Assembly (NCBI GenBank): GCA_022829145.1
Contig: CM040742.1
Location: forward strand, 44,037,682 to 44,101,681
Direction: 5' to 3'
Source of the DNA: Albula goreensis
Taxonomy: Eukaryota; Chordata; Actinopteri; Albuliformes; Albulidae
DNA length: 64,000 bases
The notes below the pieces were generated by a model. It saw nothing but the letters and a program-made list of their open reading frames with translations, was not told the origin of the DNA and searched no databases. Of this stretch, positions 1 to 11,500 are shown piece after piece; within the stretch, counting starts at the first letter, position 1; every line of letters begins with the position of its first letter. The position numbers and the translations under genes are program-made.

Positions 1-1276
1 TTCAGAGCAATTTTGCGGCAACCTCTGAATTTATAGGGACCCTTTAACGCGGAGGGATGTGCGACTCGCAGCTGCTGAGCACTGTCAGATCGTCTGACTC
101 ACTCTGACAGACTTTAAGCCCAAACGCGTGATTAATTTCAAAATCCCCACCAAGTGCATGTGGGGATGAGTCTCAAAAGCAGCAGAAATCCCGCCGGTAT
201 TGTCACAAGAACAGACTACCATACCTTTCCACAACCCCCCTTCTTCCTTCCCCTTTCCCCCTCTCCTGTTTTACACTCATAAGGCATGACTTCCTACAGA
301 GATGTTTGAGGGTGTCAAACACACCAGCCATCTCAATGACAAACCCTTCAGCCTCAGCTCCACATCACTTCAGTCCTCAGCCTTTTCCCGAGCACAGTGC
401 TGTGGGACTGTTTTTTCCTTTGTGAGCTTGTGAATCTTTGTAAAAAGCAGGGAGTACATTGGCCTCTGAATCATCACGCTCTTGAGACCAACCCGCCCAG
501 CGGAGCCAACAACGATAGACCTCAACACCGTCTGCTCGTCTGTTCAAGCTCCTCCTCAACACTCTTTCTCTCCCAGAACCGCTATGTGTTCAGCCCCTGC
601 TCCTCGAGGTTAACTCTGCACTTCAGCTGTATTAAAGAGGTCACGATGTTATTATCGTTCAAAGACGCTGCTCGCGGCTGGGTTCGAGCGAGTCTTGTTT
701 TTCTGCATCACAGAGGAAAATCAGGGGGCGTAGAAGTGGTCAGCGAAATTACGCTGACGGAAACTTTTGACAAGTTAGACACACAAATCAGGCGCCGGTG
801 AGAGGGACTTCATGACAATAACAGATGAACTGATAGTGGAAACTGACACCCCATAACTTGTCAGTGCAAGTGATCACCTTTTTGTTTTTGTTTTGTTTAT
901 TTTACAAAGGCGGCTTCACAGACAAAGAAACAATGGCAACATACAACCATACTCATTTGTCTGAACCATCATTCCAAACATGAGGATGCTTCTCTTTGTG
1001 TCCCCTTACATAACATTGACACAAAAGAACATCCTTTTGTGTCAGCCACCAAGAGCCAAGAAGAATGTTTGTCCCAAATATGTCTGATTTCCTGCTACTG
1101 TAGACAGGTCAGCCACTCCCACAATCACATGAGCAACATGATTGGTTGATGGTCAGCTGATTCACATGAGCAGGAAAAGTACTCTACTGTATGGCCAGAT
1201 GTCCAGTAAATTAGCCATGTTTCAGCTGCTCTAAAAATCCTTACAAAATACAATAAATAATAATAAGATGCTCTAA

Positions 1277-1311
1277 AGAAAAAAAAAAAAAAAGAGAGAG
1301 AGAGAGAGAGG
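1277..1311. repeat. poly-A plus (AG)n microsatellite
   Basis: A run of about 17 A is followed by about nine AG dinucleotides. Confidence 0.95.
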
Positions 1312-1598
1312 TAAATTCTATCCAGCTGCAAAGCTCATTATAAATTCCTTTCTTGGTCACTTGATTCATTATTAAAGAGTCCACAGGCAAAATGTTTTTA
1401 ATTCCAGAAACAATTCCATTTGATTAAAACACAAAAAGCACGTCCGCATTAAAGCAAATGTCTTATTTTTGTAAAGATTATATCAGTAAAGTGGTTGACA
1501 CTGGAATGTAGTACAATGCCTGCATTGGTCGTAATGTAATTTAATATTGAGCAAATCCCCCAAGTTTCCAAAAACAAGGCTAATCTCCACATATCCGA

Positions 1599-1632
1599 AC
1601 ACACACACACTCACACAAACACACACACACAA
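1599..1632. repeat. imperfect (CA)n microsatellite
   Basis: Two CA runs are separated by short interruptions (CTCACACAAA). Confidence 0.9.
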
Positions 1633-2315
1633 AGTCATCCCATATCTGTTTTTCTTAGAAACACCCCAAAACATACCCATTCAAATTCATTGTCAGTACA
1701 TCAGTATTAAAATACATTTGCAGCAGTGACATTAAGGGCTCAAGAACAACTTCCTCAATACTAAAATAAATTCCAAAAGTTGCTACAGGACTCAATGAGC
1801 TGTTATATATGAATTAACTGAATAACATCTTTGCAATAACCATGGAAGCATGACTACTGACATAAATTTTGCCTTTCAAAGATGTGCTCTTCTGAACGGG
1901 TGTTGGTGATGGGGAGCATAGAAAACAAAATGGCACTAATATTTTAAGAGGAAATGTGGCTCCACAAAATGGAGTGCATGTCCACCTCATTTATTCGAAC
2001 CCAAGCCTTTTCACTTAAAGAGCGAGGAGATGCAATCCAAGGCCAATGCACAGTACAAATTAAAACACCACCCAAATTTAACATTCACTTTGGGGTTTGC
2101 ACACGTTAACACAGTGATTATTGTACACCAGCCAAAGGGCCTGCCCATTGTTATTCAGGGGGTGCGTTCTCTATTTTTCCCCATGTGATGCAGATGAGCT
2201 TTTATGTCACCTGTCCTGGAAAATGATGTGCTGCTTCCTAAAAATAATTGCTATTACAGTGAATGGGGATGCTCGTGGATGGAGTAGTGGAGTTGGTGGG
2301 GCGGAGGCCTCCTAC

Positions 2316-2911
2316 CTTAAGCCGTTGGCACTGGTGGCGTAGGACTGCGAGGCTCCGGGAGAGGGTCCCGCCGATGTAGCTGGGGTCCAGGGCCCCCCCC
2401 AGGCCATGCCTCCCACAGACAGCGGCCTGCGGGGGTAGGGCGAGTACACGGAGTTGAGGTTCCCGCCCGTGGCCGGCCTCCCCATGCCCTGCAGGCTCGG
2501 CCTGTTCATCTGGGCGGCGGAGAAAGAGTGCCGCGAGCGACTGGACACGGGGCCCGCCGAGCCGCTTCCCAGGCACTGGTGGCAGGAGCAGGAGGGCCCC
2601 GAGTGGATCACCGAACCGGACCCGGACTGGGCCAAGGGGTATGGCTGATTGGCCTGCCGTCGCACCTGCCGCTTGAAGCCCGAGGTCTTGTTGACCTGGT
2701 AGAGCGCCGTCAGGTCCACAATGTAGTTGTAGCCGTGTGGCACCAGGTCTGCCGTGGCCTGCCGGGCCTGGTAGCTGTGCTCCAGCATGATGGAGGTGCG
2801 TGTCTCGTACGGTGTCCAGCTGCCCTCGTCATTGGCCCACTCCCAATACACGCCACTGCCCAAAGCGGAAGACTGGGGAAACAGACTTCCGGCGCACGGA
2901 CCGCATCTTCC
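2316..2911 (-). CDS. dtx2: dtx2 coding exon 2 (WWE domain 2 and Ser/Pro-rich linker)
   Basis: The acceptor is CACAG before GGAAGATGCGG; the donor is GTAGGA after TTAAG. The exon is 596 nt. Entry in phase 1 and exit in phase 2 would need 595, so it carries one extra base. The exon reads GKMRSVRR in one frame and LFPQSSALGSGVYWEW in the next. The two pieces are continuous in human DTX2 as I remember it. The rest (WWE2, the CSCHQC motif, the Pro-rich tail) is open to the donor. Confidence 0.85.
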
Positions 2912-4182
2912 CTGTGTGTGGGGGGAGAGGGCCCTGTCAGTTCTTGTCAGTGTGAATTTTTAATGCTTGTTGCTGTGTTTTTTTCTGTACTTATTATAAG
3001 TTAAACCAAATGAACAACACACATCAATCAACATATCAGCAAATCAATCTGTACAGTACCGGATTAAGCTAGGAGCTCATTTACATCTTGCCCATTTGTA
3101 TGGGATCGCAAAATCTTTGCTGCTTCTTGGCCAGTTTCCCTTTGGAAAATATATCTCTGTGGGACTACTTTGTAAGTAGTTTGTTCTCAGTTACAATGAA
3201 ACTTACAACTCACACAGCTGTCTACATCTAGATCTAGACATCTAGAGTAATTCTTTTAACAAAAAAAAAAACCTTCACAATCCTTTCCGTTCACAATCCT
3301 TTCTGTATCATTGATTATTAAGTGAAACAATACTTCTTGTGAGAAACAAATGGGTAATTGTCCACTGAGGTCAATCAAGGCAAAAATATTATTGTGCGTA
3401 TGTTTTGGTGACTATAAAGGCAATTAAACAAGGAATCAGGATTATACACAGTAGTGTAAACTTCAGGCAAATTCTGTTGAGGTCAAGAATAATAATGGGT
3501 GTAATGCTGAATTTCCGGTTGTTTTCCCACTTTTTTATATTTCACTCTGGTGTTGTTTTCAGACAGCTACCCAGAAAACATGTTGTTGCCAAAATTTTCC
3601 ACCGCAAAAAGAATGATCAAAATCATCAATTTGACAAACGTATTACTGAACAAGCGAAAACAATAAATACAATGAAAAACTTAGCTAGTCATGGATGACG
3701 TTGGTCGATTACAAATTATGCTTTCTAGAATCGAAACCGAAGACCTGACGTCACAGATAAACCAAAGTACAGTAATTGCAACATCGATGATAGTCTACAA
3801 AGCAATACCATTAGCAGTCTGGTTGTTATGGGAAGTGATCGGATTGCCAATTACCATTAGCGACCTTACCAGTGTCTTGGCGGAACTGTTTGAGGCTTGG
3901 GATGTCAATGATATAGGGGGCCAAGCCAGGGTCTGACTGTCCCAAAGAGATGCTTGTGGTGGCGGGTCCAGCACTCCTCAGTCCTCGCTGTTGCAAAAGG
4001 CATTGTTCGATGTAGCCGCTAACCTTGCCGCTGTACGGTCGCCAGTATCCAGCATCGTCTTGCCATTCCCAGACAACCACCATAGGCTGTAACTGTCCCG
4101 GTGTACCGGAGGGCGTTGTGGTAGGTGGAGGTCCGGCCCAAGAACCGCTAACCCCCGGCACAGAACCAGATGCTGCAGCCAT
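2316..4182 (-). CDS. dtx2: dtx2, Deltex-family E3 ubiquitin ligase, N-terminal part (2 exons)
   Basis: Two coding exons, 4182-3870 and 2911-2316, encode the two tandem WWE domains typical of Deltex proteins. In the family these domains bind the Notch ankyrin region and ADP-ribose-type ligands; the RING and DTC catalytic part would lie left of the window. The first exon opens with an Ala/Ser/Pro-rich leader, then VVVWEWQDD, then APYIIDIPS and QFRQDTG before a GTAAGG donor. The second holds VYWEWANDEGSWTPYE, GYNYIVDLTALYQVNKTSGF, VRRQANQPYP and a CSCHQCL motif followed by a Ser/Pro-rich stretch. The NKTS and CHQCL motifs fit DTX2 better than DTX1 or DTX4 as I remember them. The start ATG at 4182 follows a plausible acceptor, so a 5' non-coding exon is likely. 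The second exon has one base too many for a continuous frame near 2885-2888. Confidence 0.9.
2912..3869 (-). other. dtx2: dtx2 intron 1
   Basis: The donor is GTAAGG at 3869-3864 and the acceptor is CACAG at 2916-2912. It is mostly AT-rich with an A-run near 3260-3270. I saw no other feature. Confidence 0.75.
3870..4182 (-). CDS. dtx2: dtx2 coding exon 1 (WWE domain 1)
   Basis: This exon has 104 codons plus one base and ends in ACTG with donor GTAAGG. The start ATG is in MAAASGSVPG. WWE domain 1 covers about residues 33-104, with W-E-W near its start and YIIDIPS / FRQDTG near its end. The next exon supplies the G-K-M-R-S-V-R-R continuation expected of Deltex proteins. Confidence 0.88.
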
Positions 4183-4194
4183 TCCGGCTAGCTA

Positions 4195-4900
4195 GCGTGC
4201 TCACAAACCTGCAAGCTCCAGACGTTGGTCTAACTGGCTAGCTAGCTAGCAAGAGCTACCTAGGTAGCCAGTTAGTTTTGCCACCTAGATAAGCGCTAGT
4301 TACACCACAGAGATAGCTAGCTAGTGAAGTATCTCCTGTGAAAGCTAGCTAGCTATAATGTGTACATATCATGGATAGTTAGCAAACGTCAGTTACTGCC
4401 TGCCAATACGTATGCGGGCGAGCCAGACACATAACGTCGACATTAATTATGGGAATCTGAAACTAAATCTAAAACAGTTAGCCAACTAGCCAGCTAATCT
4501 GGTTAACTGGCAAGCTAGGACTATGTGTAGCAATCTAGCTACCTCGCTCGATCCCGTGCAACTTCGACTGCCTTTGAAAAAACATCAATGTAAAATCTAG
4601 ACAAATTCCTTGCCACATTGACCAGTTACGATTAATTATCAGACAAGTTAATGCTACAAAATTTCCCCGCAAAGTAATGAGGAATGTGACAAACTAGTGA
4701 AAGTTAAATAGCTAGATACTAATCCAGATTCCATTTTAAAATGAATATGAAACCATAGAAAAAGCTAGGTAGATACCAAGCAAGCTAGCTACATTAGCTA
4801 CACTAATTCCACATGACAGCTAGCTAGTCAGCTAATATAGGCTTCTCGATTAGCTTGGCGGCTAATTAACTGAAATTTCAACTCCATTTAAATGTATAAA
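4195..4900. repeat. scattered GCTA/AGCT tetranucleotide clusters upstream of dtx2
   Basis: GCTAGCTAGC-type motifs recur at about 4188-4260, 4314-4350, 4480-4520, 4765-4800 and 4818-4865, with unique sequence between them. They lie in the putative first intron or 5' leader of dtx2. This is a low-complexity enrichment rather than one clean array. Confidence 0.7.
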
Positions 4901-4938
4901 AAGGAAAATGGCCTAATTGCTAGCCTGCTACCTACTCA

Positions 4939-5010
4939 CGACCGATCAAAACACAGCAATCTCTTTAAAGCTTCGGTATCTGGGGACCTTCCGTCTTGGG
5001 TAAACATTGC
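4939..5010 (-). promoter_or_regulatory. dtx2: possible dtx2 5' non-coding exon and promoter area
   Basis: On the minus strand a strong donor, GTGAGTAGG, begins at 4938. It is preceded by sequence without a clear ORF, and an acceptor-like TTGCAG lies just upstream of the dtx2 ATG. This suggests a leader exon ending at 4939, with transcription starting a little to the right. No TATA box was identified. Confidence 0.3.
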
Positions 5011-8000
5011 AATGGGTAAACTGTGTGCACTTCAGAAGTGCACACGGAAATACTCGTCAATAAAATGACGTTTCGGTTAGACTTGTAGGGATTGTAGTTT
5101 TTTGTACTGCACCCATATTTTACGTCACCCCTGCTGTACAGCTGGGAAATGCAGTACGGTATTGCCATACGATGACAGGCATACTGCTGAGTGCAGAATA
5201 TGCGAAGCTCAGTGAACATGTTACTCGACTTTTCCGAAGCCTGATATTACTCGACTAAAATACGCTTTACATCTAAAACCCATTTGTTCCCCTTATACAT
5301 ATTTGTATTATATCTTTAAAATCTCATGAAACATGGGACAGCTCCCATCGATACTCTCCAGCTTAGCCTGCATCAAATAGAGAAAGAATTTCAGATGATC
5401 TGTTGGTGATGCAAACAAGTTGGTGTCATCCTCGTTTGTCACATAACCCTACTGCATTTGTTACTGTTCTCGATACAATTGCCTGCTAAATGCCTAAATG
5501 CAATGTAGTGTAATGTAGGCTAATGTATTGCCTGTAATGGCCTGCTATTCCTCCCCTCCCCACATTGTTTCTGGAATGTAACAGATCGGGTCAGTGCAAA
5601 CAAGATGGTGCTGAATGAAGGTTAAACAGCATGCTATCCAGTACAAGGTCCACACAAGTTGGCAGCTCAACAAATAGTCTGGAAATGTATTTTTTTTTTT
5701 TAGGTTATCATTCAAAAATATTTGGTTATAATGCAAAAAATGGCACAAAGCTAAGTGATACAATCTACTGAAAATGGGAATGTTTAAAAAATGTAGCCTT
5801 TTCATGACAAACATTTAGTTGTCCCAGTCAGAAAAGCCTTAGGTGGCTCTTTTCCATCATCCTGGAAATATTTGTTCAGCGATTCACAGAGAGGAACAAG
5901 ATGACTGTGAGGTGAATTAGTAATGTGCAAAATACTGAGGCTTAGTTTATTCATGTAAACACTGAATGCCATATTTATATCAAGAATTTAATATATTATA
6001 CCGACATTACGAACACTTGGTACAGATTTACATTCACAGAAGTAACATGAGACACTACACCATGCAGATGTAATTTACATAAAATATATACTTAGACATT
6101 TTCATCCACACAAGATTTGTAACTTGTAACAACTGTTTGTAAATATGTTATGAAAGAAAATGGTTATTACCGACACTCAGCCTTTTAGTTTGTCAATATT
6201 CAGTTAACATGAAGCAGCAGGTCTCTACAGTGTTTCACATGTTTAAACAACAACAGTGTATTGGGTAATATGGAGAGCTTTTCATGTAAGCAAATGTAAT
6301 CAGTTCAGGATAGGAGCATCTGCCAAACATCTTAAATAATGTGTAAAGAGTAGCTTAAAGTACATAATTTGTTCAAAATAACAAGGTAAGAATTTCACTG
6401 AATCCTTTAACTTCTATGAGTTAGTACTGTGCCTTCAGGCCTAATGAGAATTTAAGCATATTCTTTTATAGCACAGTCCAGCCTCACTTACTTTCTGATT
6501 TTATCTCAAGACATAGCCACAAAATTCCTCTGCAATGTCTCTGTTACTTTGTGTACAGAACAGCTATGTCACATCTATAATTGCTCTACATCTAAATAAT
6601 AAAGCAAATGTCGGGGCATGGGGGAAATTGTTTCAGGATGAAGTCATGAAAATTGAATTTAGGGAACAATTGCTCATACTTTCACTGATGTCATTTTTTG
6701 GACTCGGATCATTGTGCAAAAACATATTTAAATTATGGGATGTGATGTTTATAACAATAATCATCAAGATGAGTCAAATGGACCTTGAAATAAATGACAA
6801 GCGTCTGAAGCCGTTATGGCCTGTTCATCAATCACTCCTTTAAAAGGCCTACTAAACTTACCCTGACATTTATCAGTTATATATCACATCATATCCATTG
6901 ACAATGGCATTGCACAATAATCTCAATCCAAAAATGGACATCCCAGAAAAAACAATGGTATTTAGGCCATAAAAATCAGAATTCCTCCTGAATAATTTCG
7001 CACATGCTGGGGTGTACATTTTTGCATACATTAAAGATGTGATGAGACTATACTGTTCTTGTGGTTGCCTTGCCAACAAGGAGGGTGTAACATTTCCAAA
7101 TAGTTCCAAACAGAGATTCTACAGAACCACTCTCTTTGTGAGTATACTTTCGATTGAAAATCAGGATGCAAGTTTGATTGGGGTGGGTGTTTAAGGCGTG
7201 AGGACCTTACACAAGGTATAAACCCCATGGGAGGAATTTTATTTCCTATCATCAGTCAAGATACATTATTCCTCAGCAATCACAGGACACTTCATATGCA
7301 TATAGTGTATTGAATTCAATCTAATATTTCAGCACTCTATATTTACAAAGTGTTTGACCAGAAGAAGAGGAAAGCCCTACTGTGTGACGTAAGAAATGTT
7401 CTTGTCTGTGGCAAACCAAAGGAAAATCTGAATTGGCAATAGCAAAGGCCTACCCACTGCAGATTGTGAAAAGGCTCAAGCAAGCATCCCCGTGATCACT
7501 GACTGAATGCAATGTAGTATGCCCTTCCCAAAAATGAAACTCAAAGAGTGAATAATTGGGCTTCTTGTCTAAATTGATTCTATAAACCCACTAGGCTATA
7601 AAAACTCTGCACAGATGGAGAACAGTCACAATAGACCTATTTGTAAAAGAAGGCTATTTAACAGTTGAGTGCAGAGTGAGCGTGTTGTTCTGGAATCTGA
7701 AGATACTGTACAGAGGTGAAAACATTGTTCCATTCCCACGTACACCGTGTACATATTCTCCCAGGCACTGTTTAGCATTGGTTTTTGAACGACAATGTAG
7801 ATACCTGCACAAAAGAGGACAAGCAATATGTTTAGTCAAGCTTTTACACTGGTTTTTAAATGAGTGAATGTAGCAATTTCTATAGTCTGGTGTATCCTTG
7901 ACAAAATGACACCTTGCTTTGCCGTGGCAGAACAAAATATGTTAAGTGAAAATCATCAATTGGGATTTCTTTACCCAGCTGACAGCTTTTCCAAAAATTA

Positions 8001-8040
8001 AGTCATTCCAAAAAAATCTGCTCAACATACACTAGATAGT
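5011..8040. other. intergenic region between dtx2 and the TFII-I/Crypton gene
   Basis: No exon was recognised on either strand. It contains a SINE-tail-like fragment near 5460-5530. A minus-strand polyadenylation signal (AATAAA, plus-strand TTTATT) at 7238-7243 could serve the gene ending at 8411, but that would require a 3' UTR of about 1.2 kb. Confidence 0.6.
5460..5530. repeat. SINE 3'-tail-like fragment
   Basis: The sequence TGCCTGCTAAATGCCTAAAT followed by repeated TGTAATGTA-type words matches the tail seen in many fish tRNA-derived SINEs. Related tails occur near 34670-34745 and 40350. Confidence 0.55.
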
Positions 8041-8049
8041 CTTGCGCAA

Positions 8050-8342
8050 CAGGGCCGAAACTAACATCTATTTTCATTATCGCTGAATCTGCTGATTATC
8101 TTCTCGATTAATCGTGTGGTGTATAAAACATCGGAAAGCAGTGGAAAATGCCCACAAGGTGACATCATTAAATGTCTATAATGTAAGACCCAAAAAAACA
8201 GCAAATTCCCACATTTAAGAACATAGACCCATCAATTTTTTTGGCAATTTTGCTTCAGAAATGACAAACGATTAATCAATGATCAAAAAAGGCCATTCAC
8301 TTTCTTTCGATCGACTAATCAATTAATCGACTGAACCGGCTG
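8050..8342. mobile_element. non-autonomous hAT-like element (MITE)
   Basis: It begins CAGGGCCGAAACTAACATCT and ends in the opposite orientation with AATTAATCGACTGAACCGGC. It is rich in ATTAATCGAT-type words, as in the common fish hAT MITEs that start CAGGGCTGCAACTAACGA. The termini are partly complementary and no clear 8-bp target duplication remains, so it is an old copy. It lies 69 nt beyond the stop codon of the fusion gene and may be part of its 3' UTR. Confidence 0.65.
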
Positions 8343-8410
8343 ATATTCCAATTCAGGTGGAAACAACAACCAATACAGAGTCACTGCAGCAGTTGAAAGA
8401 GGCAAATATT

Positions 8411-8538
8411 TCACAGTACCTTTGTACTAGGGGTCTGCAGAATTCCCTGTAACAGGGGAATTGGGGTCATTCTTATGCTGTGGTTGGAGTAGACAAAGGA
8501 AAGCTGGGCTTCCTTAGAGAGGCGAGGCATCATGCTAC
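8411..8538 (-). CDS. fusion gene exon 12, end of YR domain and stop
   Basis: It encodes SMMPRLSKEAQLSFVYSNHS, then IRMTPIPLLQ, and ends PSTKVL with TGA at 8413-8411. NHSIR is the expected HxxR catalytic box. The segment that should follow, with a G-H box and the nucleophilic tyrosine, is absent, so the domain looks catalytically dead. A donor-like AAGGTACTG at the end leaves open a further unseen exon. Confidence 0.8.
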
Positions 8539-11500
8539 CTGAGAGAAAACACAAACACACTTCCACATTAACCTGAACAGAAGTCGGTCCTGTATGCTGC
8601 ATACTTTCAACAGGTGGCTACAGTCCAGGCGTGAATCCTGACTGTACTGGAGCAGACTGTGACATACAATTAGGCATAGTGTCAGCAAAACTGGACAAAC
8701 CATCAGCCAAATGAGTTATATTTCAGCCATGTGCTCTCTCCCACACTGACAGAGCACCCACTGTACATATTTAAATGGACTGATGTTTGAATAAACATAT
8801 AGACAGACTGACCGAAACAGACAGACAGACTTGTCACTTACATGTGAGTACAGCCATACCTAAAACATTGACTCCCACTGGCTTGGTGTTGTACCATATG
8901 TCTGTGGAGGGGTGGAGTATGGGGTGCTGGAACAGGGCGCTGCTGAAGGGGTTGAGTTTGGAGAGGTAGAGCTGGAAGGCAGACACGGGACAGCATGGAT
9001 CTCCTGGCAGAGCATACATCCTCATCCTCTGACACGCTCGACGCATCAATTCGCTCCGCTCGTCCTTTGCCGCATACACAAACTCTCTGCCTGGATGGAC
9101 AGACAGAGAACACAGAAACAGAGACACACTGAGTCCTGCTGCAATAGATATCTCTTTGTAATGGTCTCCTTGACAGAGGTGTCTGCATAAACAAACACAA
9201 CATAAAATTCAATAAAGCAAAGTAAAATCCAAAACAACAGCTGTAAAACAGAGAAAGTCATTATGAACACAATCTAGAATAGCACTAATGCATATCAACA
9301 GCAGCTTCCAAGGGAAACAATAATGAGATTTTTAAAAAAGCACATTTAAAAAAAAGCACATTTAAGACATGAATAAATAAAATATATGAAAGAATAATGG
9401 TAACGGGGAGTTGACTGAAGACTGTATGAGACTTTGAAGTCCTGAAGTTGACAGGTGGTTCAATCCCAGCACGGCAGAGCTCATGAAAATGGAAGAACGA
9501 GATGCAACTACCTTGCTCGTCGATCCCGAAGCTGAAAGACTCCCGGGTGAACTCCCGTTGGGTGTACCGGCCCCCACCTCCATCCCGCGCCAGGAAGAAC
9601 ATAATGTCAAACCACACTTTGTTGAGCAGCGTCTGGGGGGAGGTGGTCCTCAACGCGGCGCTCTGGTAGAGCTTGAGTAGGTCATCTGGGGCCAGGGGGA
9701 CCATGTGCCGGGTCAAGGCCTTGCCCTCCAGCTTCAGGGCCCCGCATACCTGGCGGTAGGTGCGATTGGAGGCCGGGAACTGGGACTCACAGAGGATGTT
9801 GATGTGCCGGCGCAGGGGCGGTCCACGCAAGTAGCGGTTGATGCTCTTGCGGATGGCGTTGAGCGAGTTCTTGGTGTAGGGGTCCTTCTTGCTGGTCTTG
9901 GCGTTGAGGTAGAACTCCCGGAGGATGTCGTCCAGCTCCGGAGGGGACATCAGGTCGATCGCGCGGCCGGTCGCTGGAAGCGAGCCTGGTACCACTTGCG
10001 GAGGACAGTCATGCCCCACTTGGTGCTACACAGGGTGTTCCGGCTGCCCTGGCCGGGGTGGAGGCCTGAGTCAGGGGGCTCATGGCTGGGGGTAAGGCCC
10101 AGGTCTATCCCGGTCCTTGGCCAGCAGGCAGCTGAGGCTGTAGAAACAGGGGAAGGAGGTAATCTCCACTCTGTAGAATGCTAGTAGAATGCTCACTCTC
10201 TGACAGTCTGTCAAGAAAACATGCATTAGTGTTTTTTTTTTTTCGGTACAGGTTGCCTGCAAGCTCTCTTGGACCCTCAGATTTCTGAGGGTGTATTTGG
10301 TTGGCCCTGAAGTTTTCCCATGCCTGCATTTATTAGATAAGACTGCCCAAAGACATTTCCAGCTCTGAATAGCTGTTTACATTTCACAGTCCAGCCTACA
10401 TGTGATGAGTTGAACTAGCAAGTGTTCTGGCTATATGCATGTCACTACAGTGTGTTTTGACACAAAGTTATATAATACATACATCTGAGATCCAGATTTT
10501 AACATACCTTTGGCTACATTTTAAGAAGTGGTGGATCATAGAAAATGTTACCCCTGGTTTAGGGGGTTTTACAGTTTGGGTACCCCTCATGGACGATCGC
10601 ACTCACCTTCGATAGTCACCTCCACCTCAGGGTCTTCCCTCATCTCTGAAATAACTGATGGGGTTGAGCCTTGTGAAACATTAAACAGACATTAAACATT
10701 CTGAGCAATGAACTGAACTGAACAAACCCATACATGCTGGGTCACGTGCATGTACTCTATTCATCAACCATATCTTTACAATCAAATCAGATTGTCTGAG
10801 ATACTGAAATAAAATCCTATAACACTCATTTCCTGAGTTCTTTTGTAGAATGTCTATTATATCCAAGCGTGCTTTATTCCTCTGATGTTTAAAAAAAAAA
10901 TGGGTCCAATGACTCATTGTGTTATATCCAAATTCGCTTTAAATCGGGGCACGTAAAATCGGGTTTTCACTGTATATACACTACACTGTACTACATATTA
11001 TAAATTCAAGAGGAAAGAAAAAGTACACAGGTAACACAAAAAAAACAAAAACACCAACGTAAAGTTACTTATTAGGGTGTTGAAACTGTTTTGTCTTTTT
11101 ATTCTTTTTATTTTCTCCTTAAACTCAAGCAAATTGAGAAACACTTTCCTGCCCATACAGGAGGAGGAAGCAGTGAACATGTGACTCCTCCGATACACAA
11201 CTACACCTCACTTCTTTCCACACTGCAGATGCACCAGCGATTACACACTGCATAAGTCAACGGGATAAAGAGTCTATATATGCTAGGATATTATGTACTT
11301 AATGTAAGTAAAGTGTAATGTAGTAAAGTGTACTTTGTGTAAATTTGTTTTTTTGCAATGTCCTTCTTTACCAAGACGTTTCCTTTTTGTCACTACCAGT
11401 ACACACACATAGACAAAGAATGATTATTATTATTTTTGAGTATATTATCACATATACTCTAAAAAAGGACTGAATGAAAACCTTCACTATGATCTGAGGT

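Larger units (their letters stand above)
1..2315. other. dtx2 intron, no gene seen
   Basis: Intron downstream of dtx2 coding exon 2. It holds microsatellites (A-run plus AG near 1277-1311, CA-type near 1599-1632). No exon with Deltex RING or DTC motifs was recognised on the minus strand, and nothing on the plus strand looks coding. Confidence 0.6.
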
